Assembly: GCF_002871005.1 (NCBI RefSeq)
Contig: NZ_PHSN01000025.1
Location: forward strand, 1-60,497
Direction: 5' to 3'
Length of the DNA: 60,497 nucleotides
Source: Acidimangrovimonas sediminis
GTDB taxonomy: Bacteria > Pseudomonadota > Alphaproteobacteria > Rhodobacterales > Rhodobacteraceae
In this document: positions 38,891 to 48,104 of the stretch, in pieces
How positions within the stretch are numbered: the first letter of the stretch is position 1
How the letters are laid out: every line of letters starts with the position of its first letter
Program-made: the position numbers and the translations under genes
The notes under the pieces: generated by a model
What the model was told of the DNA's origin: nothing
What the model saw: only the letters and a program-made list of their open reading frames with translations
The model's database searches: none

Positions 38891-40216
38891 TTAACGGAAA
38901 GCCCGAAGTTTGCCATCCGCCGTGACGACGTACAGCGTCCGGTTTGCCACCGCCGCGTCGGTCGTGGCTGGCGCGCCAAGCTCGATCTGCGACACCAGCG
39001 CGCCCGAGGCCGGGTCGAACATCTTCAGCGAACCATCCGACGAGGGCACGACCAGGTGGTTCCCGGCCAGCACCGGGCCGAAGTTCTGGTAGATGTCGCG
39101 CCGCTTCTTTTCCTTGCGGTAGGGTTTGTAATAGGGCAGCGGCGCCTTCCATATGGGGACCCCGGTCGAGGCGTTCAGCCGCACCAGCTTGTTCTCGTCG
39201 GAGATCAGGTAGAGCTGTCCGCCCGCCGGCCAGACGGGCCCCAGCGTCCCCTCGTCCGAGGTCCAGTCGGCCTCGCCGCTTTCCAGGCTGTAGGCGCCGA
39301 CGCGGCCGGTTGCGTTGCCGGCATAAACGGTGCCGCCCACGATCACCGGATCGCCCGCGATATCGGGGATCTGGGCGTAGACATGGCCCAGACGGCTGCC
39401 CGCGACCGGGGTCGACCAGGTCACGAGGCCGCTCTGCGCCTTGGCGGCGACCATGTCCCCGCTGGAGAACGGGAAGATCACGGTGGAGCCCGAAACCGCC
39501 GGCGCCGGCCCGCCGGTCAGCGACCCGATGGAGCTGGTGCCCTGCAGGCTCCAGCGCAGCTTGCCGTCGGCGGCGTTGACGGCCCAGCCGACCGCATTGC
39601 GCGAAGCGACATAGACGGTGTTGCCCACCACGGCCGGGGCCCCGGTGGCCGGGGCGTCCAGCTTCTGGCGCCAGAGCACCTGGCCCGAAGCCGGGTTCAG
39701 CGCGATAAGCTCGCCATAGGCGGTGGTGACGAAGAGCTTGCCGTCACCGAAGGCCAGCCCGCCACCCGAAACCTTGCCGCGGCGGTCGCCCGGCGGGGTG
39801 ATGTCGGTGGACCACAGCTTCTGCCCGGCGACCGAGACCGCGCTGACCGTGGCCTCGCTGTCGAGGGTGTAGACACGGCCCGCCGCGACCACCGGATCGG
39901 CGGTGATCTGGTGGCGCTTGTCGTCGCCGCGGCCGATCTGGACGGCCCAGAGCGGGCTTAGGTTCGTCCCCAGCGCGGGCTGGGTCATGGCATGGGTGGC
40001 GCCGCCGTTGCGCTGCGTCCACTCGGCATTGACCCGCGGCGCCGGCAGCGACACGGCCACCCGGTGCGGGCCCGGCGCCGGCGCCGGCACGTTGTCCTCG
40101 CCCGCACCGACGACGGCGCGAGGGTCGAGGCGTTCGCCCTTGAGGGGGATCTTCTTCTCGGCGCAGGCGGCGACTAGGGCCGCGCAGGCCAGAAGGAAAA
40201 CCGCGTTCTTCAGCAT
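38891..40216 (-). CDS. bamB: Outer-membrane assembly lipoprotein BamB (PQQ-like beta-propeller)
   Basis: Lipoprotein of the BAM complex that inserts outer-membrane barrels. 441 residues. Signal peptide with lipobox (LVAAC; lipidated Cys at residue 18), then an unstructured linker and eight WD-like PQQ repeats, recognised by repeated patterns such as VYTLDSEATVSAVSVAGQKLW, LIALNPASGQVLWRQ and LVRLNASTGVPIWK. The ATG at 40216 follows a GGAGAG; a TTG just before it is also in frame. Flanked by yfgM-like and der genes in the same orientation. Confidence 0.9.
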   Translation of the reverse strand: MLKNAVFLLACAALVAACAEKKIPLKGERLDPRAVVGAGEDNVPAPAPGPHRVAVSLPAPRVNAEWTQRNGGATHAMTQPALGTNLSPLWAVQIGRGDDKRHQITADPVVAAGRVYTLDSEATVSAVSVAGQKLWSTDITPPGDRRGKVSGGGLAFGDGKLFVTTAYGELIALNPASGQVLWRQKLDAPATGAPAVVGNTVYVASRNAVGWAVNAADGKLRWSLQGTSSIGSLTGGPAPAVSGSTVIFPFSSGDMVAAKAQSGLVTWSTPVAGSRLGHVYAQIPDIAGDPVIVGGTVYAGNATGRVGAYSLESGEADWTSDEGTLGPVWPAGGQLYLISDENKLVRLNASTGVPIWKAPLPYYKPYRKEKKRRDIYQNFGPVLAGNHLVVPSSDGSLKMFDPASGALVSQIELGAPATTDAAVANRTLYVVTADGKLRAFR

Positions 40217-40295
40217 CAAGGCCCTGCTCTCCTCGGTCTCGCGCCCGGGTTGGTCTCCGGCACGGGCCCCGTCGAGGCCCCCCGGATCCCAGGCT

Positions 40296-40952
40296 TCAGC
40301 CTGCCTTGGGCGTTGTCCCGCCCAAGGCTACAATCATCTGATGCGCACGCTGACGCAAGCCCGCCGTGGCGCCCGCGTCATCCCGAATCTGGGTGTAGGT
40401 GGCGATCGCGGTCTTGGTCTTGCCCTCGGCGACCTGCATCAGCGCCTGCTGTTCCATCGCCAGCAAGCGGAACGGCCGCCCAGGTTGCGCCAGCGCGCCA
40501 AGAACCTGTGTGCGCTGGTCCTTCGACATCAGGTCGCCTGCGATCGACACCTTCTTGAGCTGCGCAAGGTCGCGGTAGGCCTGCGGAACCGACTGGTCCT
40601 GCGCCACCTTGTCGAGCGCGGCCATGGCGGCCTTGGTATCGCCCGCCTTCTGGTACTCGGACGCGGCGAGCATTTCGACCACCGCCTTCTGTCCGCCCTC
40701 GGCCGCGATCCCGTCCAGCCCCTTGGCCGCCGCCCCCGGCTTGGCGTCGGACTGGGCGCCCAGAACCGCGTCGCCGAAGGCCTGCGCGGCGGAGCGGTGC
40801 TTGGCGATCTGCCATTCCTTCCACGCGGCGCCGCCCACCAGGACGACGATGACGAGGATCGCGATCCAGCCGTATTTCCGGAACGCCGCGAACAACTTGT
40901 CGCGGCGGACCTCCTCGGTCACCTCGTCGATGAAACTGTCGGAGTCGCTCAC
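40296..40952 (-). CDS. YfgM-like tetratricopeptide membrane protein
   Basis: Inner-membrane protein with periplasmic TPR-like domain, a partner of the SecYEG/PpiD chaperone network in E. coli. 218 residues with a GTG start. Cytosolic N-terminus rich in Asp/Glu (SDSDSFIDEVTEEVRRDKLF), one membrane helix (YGWIAILVIVVLVGGAAW, about 27-44), then helical repeats. Start of the yfgM-bamB-der run; gap of 79 bases to bamB. Confidence 0.82.
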   Translation of the reverse strand: MSDSDSFIDEVTEEVRRDKLFAAFRKYGWIAILVIVVLVGGAAWKEWQIAKHRSAAQAFGDAVLGAQSDAKPGAAAKGLDGIAAEGGQKAVVEMLAASEYQKAGDTKAAMAALDKVAQDQSVPQAYRDLAQLKKVSIAGDLMSKDQRTQVLGALAQPGRPFRLLAMEQQALMQVAEGKTKTAIATYTQIRDDAGATAGLRQRAHQMIVALGGTTPKAG

Positions 40953-41231
40953 AAGTCCCGGCCTTTCGTCGTTTGGCCCCTCTTACACGCATCCCCGCGC
41001 GCTTGCCAAGCCCCGCCCCCCGGTGGCGCAATCCCCGTACCGACGGTACCCCGGCCGGGCGCCCCTTGCCCGGTCATCCCGGCAGAAATACGCCGGAGGC
41101 GCTGCTGTGGCGCACCATCGTGGTGCACCGTCGTGACGCGCTGCCGGACCGGCCGGCGCGGACCGCCGAAGGTAGGACCCCGGCATGCGCCACGGCACAC
41201 CTGTCCCAAGGATCGCAAAAGCGTGGTTGCC

Positions 41232-42095
41232 TCAGTCCGCGCCGCCCAGCACGTCGATCGAGACCGTCCGCCCCGCCACCATGCGCTTTGCCACCGTGGG
41301 GTCGTCGAAGGCGATCCGGACCGGGACGCGCTGCGCCAGCCGGACCCACGAGAAGGTGGGGCTCACGTTCGGCAGCAGCTGCGAGGTCCCGCTGGCAGAG
41401 CCGTCGGGAATGGCCGCAGCAACCCCGGTGACATGGCCGTAGAAGGGCTTCGCCCCGCCCATCGGCCAGACCTTCACCTTGTCGCCCACCGCGATCCGGC
41501 TCAGCTTCGTCTCTTCGAAATAGCCCACGATGTAATAGGAATCGCGGTCGACCACGGCCATCACCGGGGTGCCGGCCCCGACGTAATCGCCCACGCCCAG
41601 CTGCAGGTTGGTCACATTCCCGTTCACCGGCGCCCGTACCTGGGTGTCGGACAGGTTCAGCTTGGCGAGATCGAGCGCCGACTTGTCCGCGTTCACCGCC
41701 GCCTCGGCCTTCTGCACCGAGGTCGAGGCCTGCTCGCGCTGCTGCGGCGTGGTCGCGCTGTCGTTGAGCTTCTGGTAGCGCGCGCTGTCGCGCCGGGCCT
41801 GCTCCAGCGTGGCGGAGGCACCTTCGAGCGCCGATTGCGCCTGCGCCACCGCAATACGGTAGCGCTGCGGGTCGATCTGGTAGAGAAGGTCGCCCTTCTT
41901 CACCGTCTGGTTGTCGCGGACGGCGATCTTCACCACCTCGCCCGACACCTTGGGCGCGACGGTCACGACGGTCGCGGCGATATGGCCGTCGCGGGTGCGC
42001 GGCGCGACCTCGTAGTAGATCCAGATGTTCCAGATCACGACGAGCGCCAGCGCGACAGCGACGGCAGTGATGAGGATTCGGCCGAGAAGTTTCAT
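41232..42095 (-). CDS. HlyD/AaeA-like membrane fusion protein
   Basis: Periplasmic adaptor of an efflux pump, 287 residues. N-terminal anchor (LLGRILITAVAVALALVVIW), biotinyl-lipoyl-like domain split by an alpha hairpin (about 70-150, ARRDSARYQKLNDSATTPQQ), DTQVRAPVNGNVTNLQLGVGDYV and a C-terminal beta barrel. Another in-frame ATG lies 6 bases earlier (42101). It is the last gene of the marR-FUSC-DUF1656-HlyD unit, the same gene set as E. coli aaeRXAB for aromatic-acid efflux. Confidence 0.88.
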   Translation of the reverse strand: MKLLGRILITAVAVALALVVIWNIWIYYEVAPRTRDGHIAATVVTVAPKVSGEVVKIAVRDNQTVKKGDLLYQIDPQRYRIAVAQAQSALEGASATLEQARRDSARYQKLNDSATTPQQREQASTSVQKAEAAVNADKSALDLAKLNLSDTQVRAPVNGNVTNLQLGVGDYVGAGTPVMAVVDRDSYYIVGYFEETKLSRIAVGDKVKVWPMGGAKPFYGHVTGVAAAIPDGSASGTSQLLPNVSPTFSWVRLAQRVPVRIAFDDPTVAKRMVAGRTVSIDVLGGAD

Positions 42096-42162
42096 GGTCA
42101 TTCCGGTTGGTCTTGTTCTTGTCAGGGGGCTGCGGGCAGGATCGGGTCGGTCGGTGCCCGGC

Positions 42163-42360
42163 TCAGCGGAAGGCGGCAAAGACCACGCCGGTCGCGATCA
42201 CGATCACGGCAAGGTCGAACAGCGCGGGGTGCCAGACCAGGCGGTAGAGGCCCGCCACGGTCATCAGCCGCCGAATCCCCCAGGCCAGCACGAGGCCGCC
42301 CAGGATGTAGATCAGCAGCGCCGGCACGAAGACGCCGTAGATGTTCACGGAAAGATTCAT
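42163..42360 (-). CDS. DUF1656 (AaeX-like) small membrane protein
   Basis: 65 residues with two membrane helices (YGVFVPALLIYILGGLVLAW and ALFDLAVIVIATGVVFAAF). Such proteins are the invariant small companion of FUSC-HlyD efflux pairs; exact role unknown. Its start overlaps the FUSC stop by 4 bases (ATGA). Confidence 0.88.
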   Translation of the reverse strand: MNLSVNIYGVFVPALLIYILGGLVLAWGIRRLMTVAGLYRLVWHPALFDLAVIVIATGVVFAAFR

Positions 42361-44468
42361 CGCGCGGCCACCGAGGGTTTTCCGTCAATCGCCCCGGGCA
42401 CCCCGGGGTCTGCGGGGCGCCGTGGCACCCCCGCGAAGGTCGACGCCCCGGGATAGAGCGCGCGGCGGATCCCGGCAAGCGACAGCACGATCGCGCGCCG
42501 GTCGGGCAACGCGCGATCGAAGGCCACCCGCCCCAGCAGGTCGTCGATCTGCGCAAGCAGGTCATCGGGCGCGTCCGAGGCGACGCCCCGGGTCCAGTGG
42601 CGGCGCTGCTCGCGGAAGTGGCGGGCGATGCCGTCCATCAGCCGCCCCATCCCCGCGTCGGTGCCACGGTCAAGCCCGCGCCGGGCCCGCTGCAACGCGA
42701 TCAGCCCGAGGCCCAGCCGGGTTTCGGCCAGTGCTTCGACCGCCGCGCGCCCGGCCAGGTCGAGCACGGCAAGGCGCGGCGCGATCAGGCCCAGCCGGTC
42801 GAGCATCCGCGCGGTGAAACGCGCGCTCGCCTCGTCCATGGCGGAATCCGGCCCGGCGCCGCGGCGCGGCCCGGCGGTGGCGATCGCTTCGAGGTCGCGC
42901 CAGCCGGCCTGGCGGATCCGCCCGATCGAGATCTGCGCGCCAACCGCCTTGACCACCGAGTTCACGGCAAGGATCACGCAAACCCCGAGGAAGAGGCCGA
43001 CCATCCCCTCGAGGAACGGGGCGAACGCGGTATAGGCGGTATCCTGCAACGACAGGAAGGCGATCGGAAAGAGCGCGATCATGAAGGTCGCGGGCTGGCT
43101 TGCCAGCAGCCCCAGAACCAGCAGCGCGGGGGCCAGCACCAGGATCAGCGTCGGAAAGCTGTGCACCTGCGGCAGCACGACGAACAGGTAGAAGGTGTCG
43201 AAGCTGACGGCGGCCAGCATCACCCAGACCAGCCGCCTGAGGATCGGCACCGGGTTGTCGAAGGCGCCGAAGAACAGCGACAGCAACAGCGAGATCATCG
43301 CCATCGTCGCCCCACCGGACCAGCCCGAGAAATACCAGAAGGTGGCCGAGATCAGGAACGCCAGCATGGTCGAACCGATGGCCCAGAACACCATCAGCCG
43401 GTCGAGGTGCGGCGCGGTCGCGCTTTCACGCTCCATCTGCAACAGGCGCGCCGGCACGCGGTCGCGCGGGGCGTCGACCTGCGCGCGCAGCGCAAGGCAA
43501 TCCTCCCACAGCGTGACGAATTCCGTCAGCCGAGCGGCAAGGCTGATCAGCAGGATCCTGTGCCAGTCCGACCCCGGGACCGTGCGCATGTCCATCGCCT
43601 CGATCCGCGCAAGGAACCCCGCCGCCTGTCCCTTGGGAAACTGCCCCTCGACCCAATCGGCAAGGTCGTCCATCAGGCTGCGCAGCTCCGCCGGAAAGGC
43701 GGCGCCGTCACGGGTCAGTTCTTCTAGCCGGTCCTCGACCGAGGACAGGAGCGGCAGCAGGATCAGCATCCGCTGCTGCAGCACCCGCACCCAGCGGGCG
43801 CGCTGAGGGTTGTCCTGTGCCTCGTAGTCGAGGTGGACCGTCATCGCCGAGATCGCCGCGGCATCGGCGGCAAGCCTGGCACGGTCGGCGGCCGACCGCC
43901 CGGTCTTGCCGCGCAGGACGTCGAGGCTCCATGCCCGGGCGTCCTCGCCCCACTTGCGGATCGCGCCCTGCACCACCGGCCAGATCCGGCGCGGGAAGAA
44001 GATACTGTCAACGGCGACCGCGCAGGCGATCCCCAGCGCGATCTCCTCGGTGCGGGCGATCGCGTTGTCGAAGATCGGCCCCGAGGACAGACTGCTGTCG
44101 GGCCAGCCGATCAGCAGCGCGGTCATCCCGGCCAGCAGGAAGAAATAGAAGTTCGGCTGCCGGGTCGACAGCGCGAAATAGCCGCAGAACAGGAACCAGG
44201 CCACGAGGCCCGCCATCATCAGAACCTGATCGGCACCAAAGATCGAGGCCAGCGTGATCCCGGCCGCCGCCCCGCAGAGCGTGCCGCAGATGCGATAGGC
44301 CCCCTTGGACCGGATCGCCCCCGCGAAGGGCTGTGCCACCACGTAGACGGTCGTCATCGCCCAGTAGGGCCGCTGGAGCCCCAGCGCGAAGGAGATGTAG
44401 AGCGCCAGCACCGCAGCCACGAAGGCTTTGAGCGTGAAGACGATCTGCCAGCGTTCAGGCAGTTTCAT
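42357..44468 (-). CDS. FUSC-family efflux protein (AaeB-like)
   Basis: Inner-membrane exporter, probably of aromatic acids or similar weak acids, 703 residues. Two blocks of membrane helices are visible: the first at about 10-175 (FVAAVLALYISFALGLQRPYW), the second at about 355-525 (MVFWAIGSTMLAFLISATFWY), separated by soluble helical regions with EEDARAW-like segments. PYWAMTTVYVVAQPFAGA is the FUSC signature. The start at 44468 overlaps the marR 3' end by 14 bases. Confidence 0.9.
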   Translation of the reverse strand: MKLPERWQIVFTLKAFVAAVLALYISFALGLQRPYWAMTTVYVVAQPFAGAIRSKGAYRICGTLCGAAAGITLASIFGADQVLMMAGLVAWFLFCGYFALSTRQPNFYFFLLAGMTALLIGWPDSSLSSGPIFDNAIARTEEIALGIACAVAVDSIFFPRRIWPVVQGAIRKWGEDARAWSLDVLRGKTGRSAADRARLAADAAAISAMTVHLDYEAQDNPQRARWVRVLQQRMLILLPLLSSVEDRLEELTRDGAAFPAELRSLMDDLADWVEGQFPKGQAAGFLARIEAMDMRTVPGSDWHRILLISLAARLTEFVTLWEDCLALRAQVDAPRDRVPARLLQMERESATAPHLDRLMVFWAIGSTMLAFLISATFWYFSGWSGGATMAMISLLLSLFFGAFDNPVPILRRLVWVMLAAVSFDTFYLFVVLPQVHSFPTLILVLAPALLVLGLLASQPATFMIALFPIAFLSLQDTAYTAFAPFLEGMVGLFLGVCVILAVNSVVKAVGAQISIGRIRQAGWRDLEAIATAGPRRGAGPDSAMDEASARFTARMLDRLGLIAPRLAVLDLAGRAAVEALAETRLGLGLIALQRARRGLDRGTDAGMGRLMDGIARHFREQRRHWTRGVASDAPDDLLAQIDDLLGRVAFDRALPDRRAIVLSLAGIRRALYPGASTFAGVPRRPADPGVPGAIDGKPSVAAR

Positions 44469-44943
44469 CGTCGCCCCCCGGATGTGCGCCCGCCCGGGCG
44501 CCCAGAACGTCCGCCTGCTCCGAGATCCGGCACAGAAGGTCGATCGCCGCTTCCAGCTCGGCCCCGTCGAAGGTTTCCAGAAGGTCGCGCCGCAGCGCCT
44601 CGCCCTCATGCGCGACCAGCTCGGCCTGCTGTGCGCCCAGCTCGGTCAGCAGGATCAGGTTGGCGCGCCGGTCGTTCGGATCGGGCACCCGCGACACCAG
44701 CCCCAGCCCTTCCATCGTGTCGAGAAGCCGCCCGGTGGTCGGCTGCTCCAGCTCGAGGATGCAGGCCAGCGCCTTCTGGGTCAGGCCCTCGGGGTGATCG
44801 GCCAGCCAGCGCAGCGCCCGGGCACGCGCATAGGTCAGCCCATGGGCGGTCACCCGGCCGTTGAAAAGCGTGCGAACCTTGCGCCCGACCCTGACGAGGG
44901 CCTCGACGAATTCGCGGCGTGTTTCTGTGGTGTCGTCTTGCAT
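44455..44943 (-). CDS. MarR-family regulator of the efflux operon
   Basis: Winged-helix repressor, 162 residues. Helix-turn-helix QKALACILELEQPTTGRLL (about 59-77) and the wing DPNDRRANLILLTELG are standard MarR. It is the first gene of the efflux unit and overlaps the next by 14 bases. No ribosome binding site is visible for either possible ATG (44943 or 44952); translation may be leaderless. Two TAGTGCGC copies sit at the start and just upstream, likely the autoregulatory operator. The effector is unknown, probably an aromatic acid by analogy. Confidence 0.85.
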   Translation of the reverse strand: MQDDTTETRREFVEALVRVGRKVRTLFNGRVTAHGLTYARARALRWLADHPEGLTQKALACILELEQPTTGRLLDTMEGLGLVSRVPDPNDRRANLILLTELGAQQAELVAHEGEALRRDLLETFDGAELEAAIDLLCRISEQADVLGARAGAHPGGDDETA

Positions 44944-44965
44944 AGTGCGCATATACTTAGTGCGC
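44943..44965 (-). promoter_or_regulatory. Repeated GCGCACTA motif at the marR promoter
   Basis: On the minus strand GCGCACTA-AGTATAT-GCGCACTA, two exact 8-base copies with 15-base period that flank an AT-rich -10-like stretch and run into the ATG. A typical setting for MarR autorepression. Confidence 0.5.
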
Positions 44966-45383
44966 TTTCTAAATTTCCATACCCCTCGCCCCGAATTTTG
45001 CCGCAGCGCAGCAAAATGTGATCGGGCGGGATCGCCCTGCACAGGGCGACCTGCCCCCCCTGCAACCTATTGCCACCAAAGCCGTTTCATTCGCCGCCCG
45101 CATCCCGACACCCCGCGACAGGCCCGCGCCCGAGCCGCGCACCCCTCGCACCGCTCCCGACCTCGTGATCCTTGCGGCATCCTTGCGGCGGGCGCGAAGG
45201 GCGCCGCGTCACGATCGGCGCTCCAACCTGTGCCCCGCCAATGCCCCCGCCAGTGCTCCCGAAAAGTGCTTCGGCCAGCGCGCCTGCCGGAAACGCGCCC
45301 GCCGGGTGGTGGGCTTCCGCCCGGGCGGAGGGTGGCGTGGCCTTTCCCCTTGACCTTGCGCCCAAGGCTGTCAAAACCACGCC
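44966..45383. other. Divergent intergenic region marR / alr
   Basis: About 420 bases. It contains an exact 11-base tandem duplication ATCCTTGCGGC (45168-45189), a degenerate CCCCGCCAATG repeat near 45235, and nothing gene-like. Confidence 0.5.
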
Positions 45384-46433
45384 ATGAGCAGCGCGACCCT
45401 TTCCATCGACCTCGACGCGATCGCCGCAAACTGGCGCGCGCTGGACCGCATGACAGACCCCGCCACCCAGACCGGTGCCGTGGTCAAGGCCGACGCCTAC
45501 GGGCTCGGCGCCGACCGCATCGCCCGTGCCCTGGCCGGGGCAGGCGCAAGGCGCTTCTTCGTCGCCGTCGCAGAAGAGGGCGCGGTGGTGCGCAAGGCGC
45601 TGGGTCCCGGGCCGCAGATCAGCGTCTTTTCCGGGCACATGGCGGGCGATACCGACATGATCCGCGACCTCGACCTGACGCCGATGCTGAATTCGGTCGA
45701 CCAGCTGACCCGGCACATGGAAACCCTCTCCGGCCACCCGTTCGGAATCCAGCTCGACACCGGCATGAACCGGCTGGGGATGGAGGCCGACGAATGGGCC
45801 GCCGTCGCGGGCATCGTGATGCAGGCCGGGCCGGAACTTCTGATGAGCCACCTCGCCTGCGCCGACGAACCCGACCACGCGATGAACGCCCAGCAGCTTG
45901 CCACCTTCGAGGACCTGACCCGGGGCACCGGCATCCCCCGGTCTCTGTCGGCGACTGGCGGCATCCTTCTGGGGCCGGACTACCACTTCGAACTGACCCG
46001 GCCCGGCGTCGGCCTCTACGGCGGCCTGCCGTTCGAGGCCGCGCGCCCGGCGGTGCGGCTGTCGCTGCCGGTCATCCAGACCCGCGAAGTGCTGGCGGGC
46101 GAGACCGTGGGCTACGGCAACACCTGGACGGCCGAGATCGACTCGACCATCGCCACCGTTTCCGCGGGCTATGCCGACGGCGTCTTCCGCGTCCTGGGCA
46201 ACAACGCCACCCTTTGGGCCGGGGATGTCCCCTGCCCCGTGGTCGGCCGCGTCTCGATGGACCTGATCACCGCCGACGTCACCCACCTCAACGAAGTGCC
46301 CGACACGCTCGACCTGCTCGGGCCGCACCAGACGATCGACGACCTGGGCACCGCCGCGGGCACCATCGGCTACGAGATCCTCACCAGCCTGGGCGCGCGC
46401 TACCAGCGCCGCTATGCCGGGGGCGGCGCGTGA
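45384..46433 (+). CDS. alr: Alanine racemase
   Basis: PLP enzyme that makes D-alanine for peptidoglycan. 349 residues. PLP lysine is Lys35 in [12 protein letters not shown]; the catalytic Tyr lies in [11 protein letters not shown] (about 256); HLACADEP and GNTW stretches complete the active site. No ribosome binding site of strength is visible before the ATG. It overlaps the next gene (GTGA), so cell-wall precursor synthesis and lipid transport genes are co-transcribed. Confidence 0.95.
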   Translation: MSSATLSIDLDAIAANWRALDRMTDPATQTGAVVKADAYGLGADRIARALAGAGARRFFVAVAEEGAVVRKALGPGPQISVFSGHMAGDTDMIRDLDLTPMLNSVDQLTRHMETLSGHPFGIQLDTGMNRLGMEADEWAAVAGIVMQAGPELLMSHLACADEPDHAMNAQQLATFEDLTRGTGIPRSLSATGGILLGPDYHFELTRPGVGLYGGLPFEAARPAVRLSLPVIQTREVLAGETVGYGNTWTAEIDSTIATVSAGYADGVFRVLGNNATLWAGDVPCPVVGRVSMDLITADVTHLNEVPDTLDLLGPHQTIDDLGTAAGTIGYEILTSLGARYQRRYAGGGA

Positions 46434-47191
46434 GCGGCGCCACGCTCGCGCTGGCCCCCGTGGCGGCGATCGGGCGGCTGGCGATCTTCGCCGTGCGCGG
46501 CGTGTCGCATGTCTTCCGCCCGCCCTACTACCCGCGCGAATTCGGCCAGGCGCTGATGCAGATCGGCTGGTACTCGCTGCCCGTTGTGGCGCTGACCGCG
46601 CTGTTCACCGGCGGCGCGCTGGCGCTTCAGATCTACGCCGGCGGCTCGCGCTTCAACGCCTCGTCGGTCGTGCCCTCGATCGTCGCCATCGGCATGGTGC
46701 GCGAACTGGGCCCGGTGCTGGGCGGGCTGATGGTCGCGGCGCGCGTGGCCTCCTCCATCGCGGCAGAGATCGGCACGATGAAGGTGACCGAACAGATCGA
46801 CGCCCTCGTCACCCTGTCCACCAACCCGATGAAATACCTCGTCGCGCCACGCCTTCTGGCGGCGGTCATCGTGGTGCCCGCGCTCGTCGCCGTGGGCGAC
46901 AGCATCGGGATCTGGGGCGGCTACCTCGTGGGCGTCTACCACCTCGATTTCAACGCCGTCGACTACCTCAAGAACACGGTGAACTACCTCGAATCGTGGG
47001 ACGTCGTCTCGGGCCTGATCAAGGGCGCCGTCTTCGGTTTCATCGTGGCGCTGGCGGGCTGCTATCACGGCATGCAATCGGGCCGGGGTGCGCAGGGCGT
47101 GGGCCGCGCCACCAAGTCGGCCGTGCAGGCCGCCGCGGTCGCGATCCTCGCCACCGACTTCCTCCTCACAGCATTGTTCTTCACCTCATGA
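46430..47191 (+). CDS. mlaE: MlaE-type ABC permease (phospholipid transport)
   Basis: Inner-membrane permease of the MCE-linked Mla system for retrograde phospholipid transport, 253 residues with a GTG start overlapping the alr stop. Family signatures: [30 protein letters not shown] (positions 32-61 approx.), [17 protein letters not shown] and the final [11 protein letters not shown]. MlaD and MlaC are not adjacent and must be elsewhere. Confidence 0.92.
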   Translation: MSGATLALAPVAAIGRLAIFAVRGVSHVFRPPYYPREFGQALMQIGWYSLPVVALTALFTGGALALQIYAGGSRFNASSVVPSIVAIGMVRELGPVLGGLMVAARVASSIAAEIGTMKVTEQIDALVTLSTNPMKYLVAPRLLAAVIVVPALVAVGDSIGIWGGYLVGVYHLDFNAVDYLKNTVNYLESWDVVSGLIKGAVFGFIVALAGCYHGMQSGRGAQGVGRATKSAVQAAAVAILATDFLLTALFFTS

Positions 47192-47934
47192 TCGAGCTTA
47201 CCGACGTCCACAAGGCCTTCGGGTCCAAGCGCGTGCTGCGCGGGGTGAACCTGACGATCCCCACTGGCACCTCGATGGTGATCATCGGCGGCTCCGGCAC
47301 CGGCAAGTCGGTGACGCTGAAATGCATCCTGGGCCTGGTGACGCCCGACCGAGGCAAGATCACGCTGGACGGCCAGGACGTGACCAAGGGCGACCGAGAT
47401 GCCTTTCTCGCCCGGTTCGGCATGCTGTTCCAGGGGGCTGCGCTGTTCGACAGCCTCTCGGTCTGGCAGAACGTCGCATTCCGCCTGCAACGCGGCGCCG
47501 CGCGGCGCCCGAAGGCCGAGGCGCGCGAGATCGCGATCGAGAAGCTGCGCCGCGTGGGCCTGACGCCCGAGGTGGCCGACCTCTTCCCCGCCGAGCTTTC
47601 GGGCGGCATGCAGAAACGCGTGGGCCTGGCCCGCGCCATCGCCGCCGACCCCGAGATCATCTTCTTCGACGAGCCCACGACTGGGCTCGACCCGATCATG
47701 GCCGGCGTGATCAACGAGCTGATCCGCGAGATCGTGACCGAGATGGGCGCGACCGCGATGACCATCACCCATGACATGACCTCGGTGCGCGCCATCGCCG
47801 ACAATGTCGCGATGCTGCACGACGGGCAGATCAAGTGGACCGGGCCGGTCGCGGAAATGGATGATTCTTCCGATCCTTACCTCGACCAGTTCATCCACGG
47901 TCGGGCCGAGGGGCCGATCGCCGCGGTGCGCTGA
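47188..47934 (+). CDS. mlaF: MlaF-type ABC ATPase
   Basis: ATPase partner of the permease, 248 residues. Walker A GGSGTGKSVTLKC, Q-loop MLFQGAALFDSLSVW, signature LSGGMQKRVGLARAIA, Walker B IIFFDEPTTGLDP and H-loop ITHDM are intact; GMQKRV is the Mla-type spelling. Starts within the mlaE stop (ATGA). Confidence 0.94.
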   Translation: MIELTDVHKAFGSKRVLRGVNLTIPTGTSMVIIGGSGTGKSVTLKCILGLVTPDRGKITLDGQDVTKGDRDAFLARFGMLFQGAALFDSLSVWQNVAFRLQRGAARRPKAEAREIAIEKLRRVGLTPEVADLFPAELSGGMQKRVGLARAIAADPEIIFFDEPTTGLDPIMAGVINELIREIVTEMGATAMTITHDMTSVRAIADNVAMLHDGQIKWTGPVAEMDDSSDPYLDQFIHGRAEGPIAAVR

Positions 47935-48064
47935 GACGGCAAATCCCCGGCCAGGTACTGCATTGCCCCCGATTCGCGGACAATGCCCCGGCCGGCGCCC
48001 CCTGTGCACGGGAAATTCGCCCCGGAACCCCGCAATATCATTGCCAGAACGCGCAGACGTGTGG

Positions 48065-48104
48065 AATCGTCATCTACCTGGCGGGGGTAACGATGATGAC
48101 GATT
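48065..48104 (+). promoter_or_regulatory. Perfect 10-bp inverted repeat over a ribosome binding site and start codon
   Basis: AATCGTCATC (48065-48074) and GATGACGATT (48095-48104) would pair around a 20-base loop containing GGCGGGGG; the ATG at 48093 is at the loop edge and the second ATG lies in the stem. This could limit translation. Confidence 0.45.

Noticed and set aside
41112-41126. Palindrome GCACCA-TCG-TGGTGC between yfgM and the HlyD gene
   Set aside because: Short, GC-rich and far from both starts or at gene ends; chance is a sufficient explanation.
39903-43727. Open frame of more than 1,200 codons on the plus strand
   Set aside because: Runs antisense to yfgM, the HlyD gene and FUSC; low-complexity Arg/Gly/His composition, no domain, no ribosome binding site.
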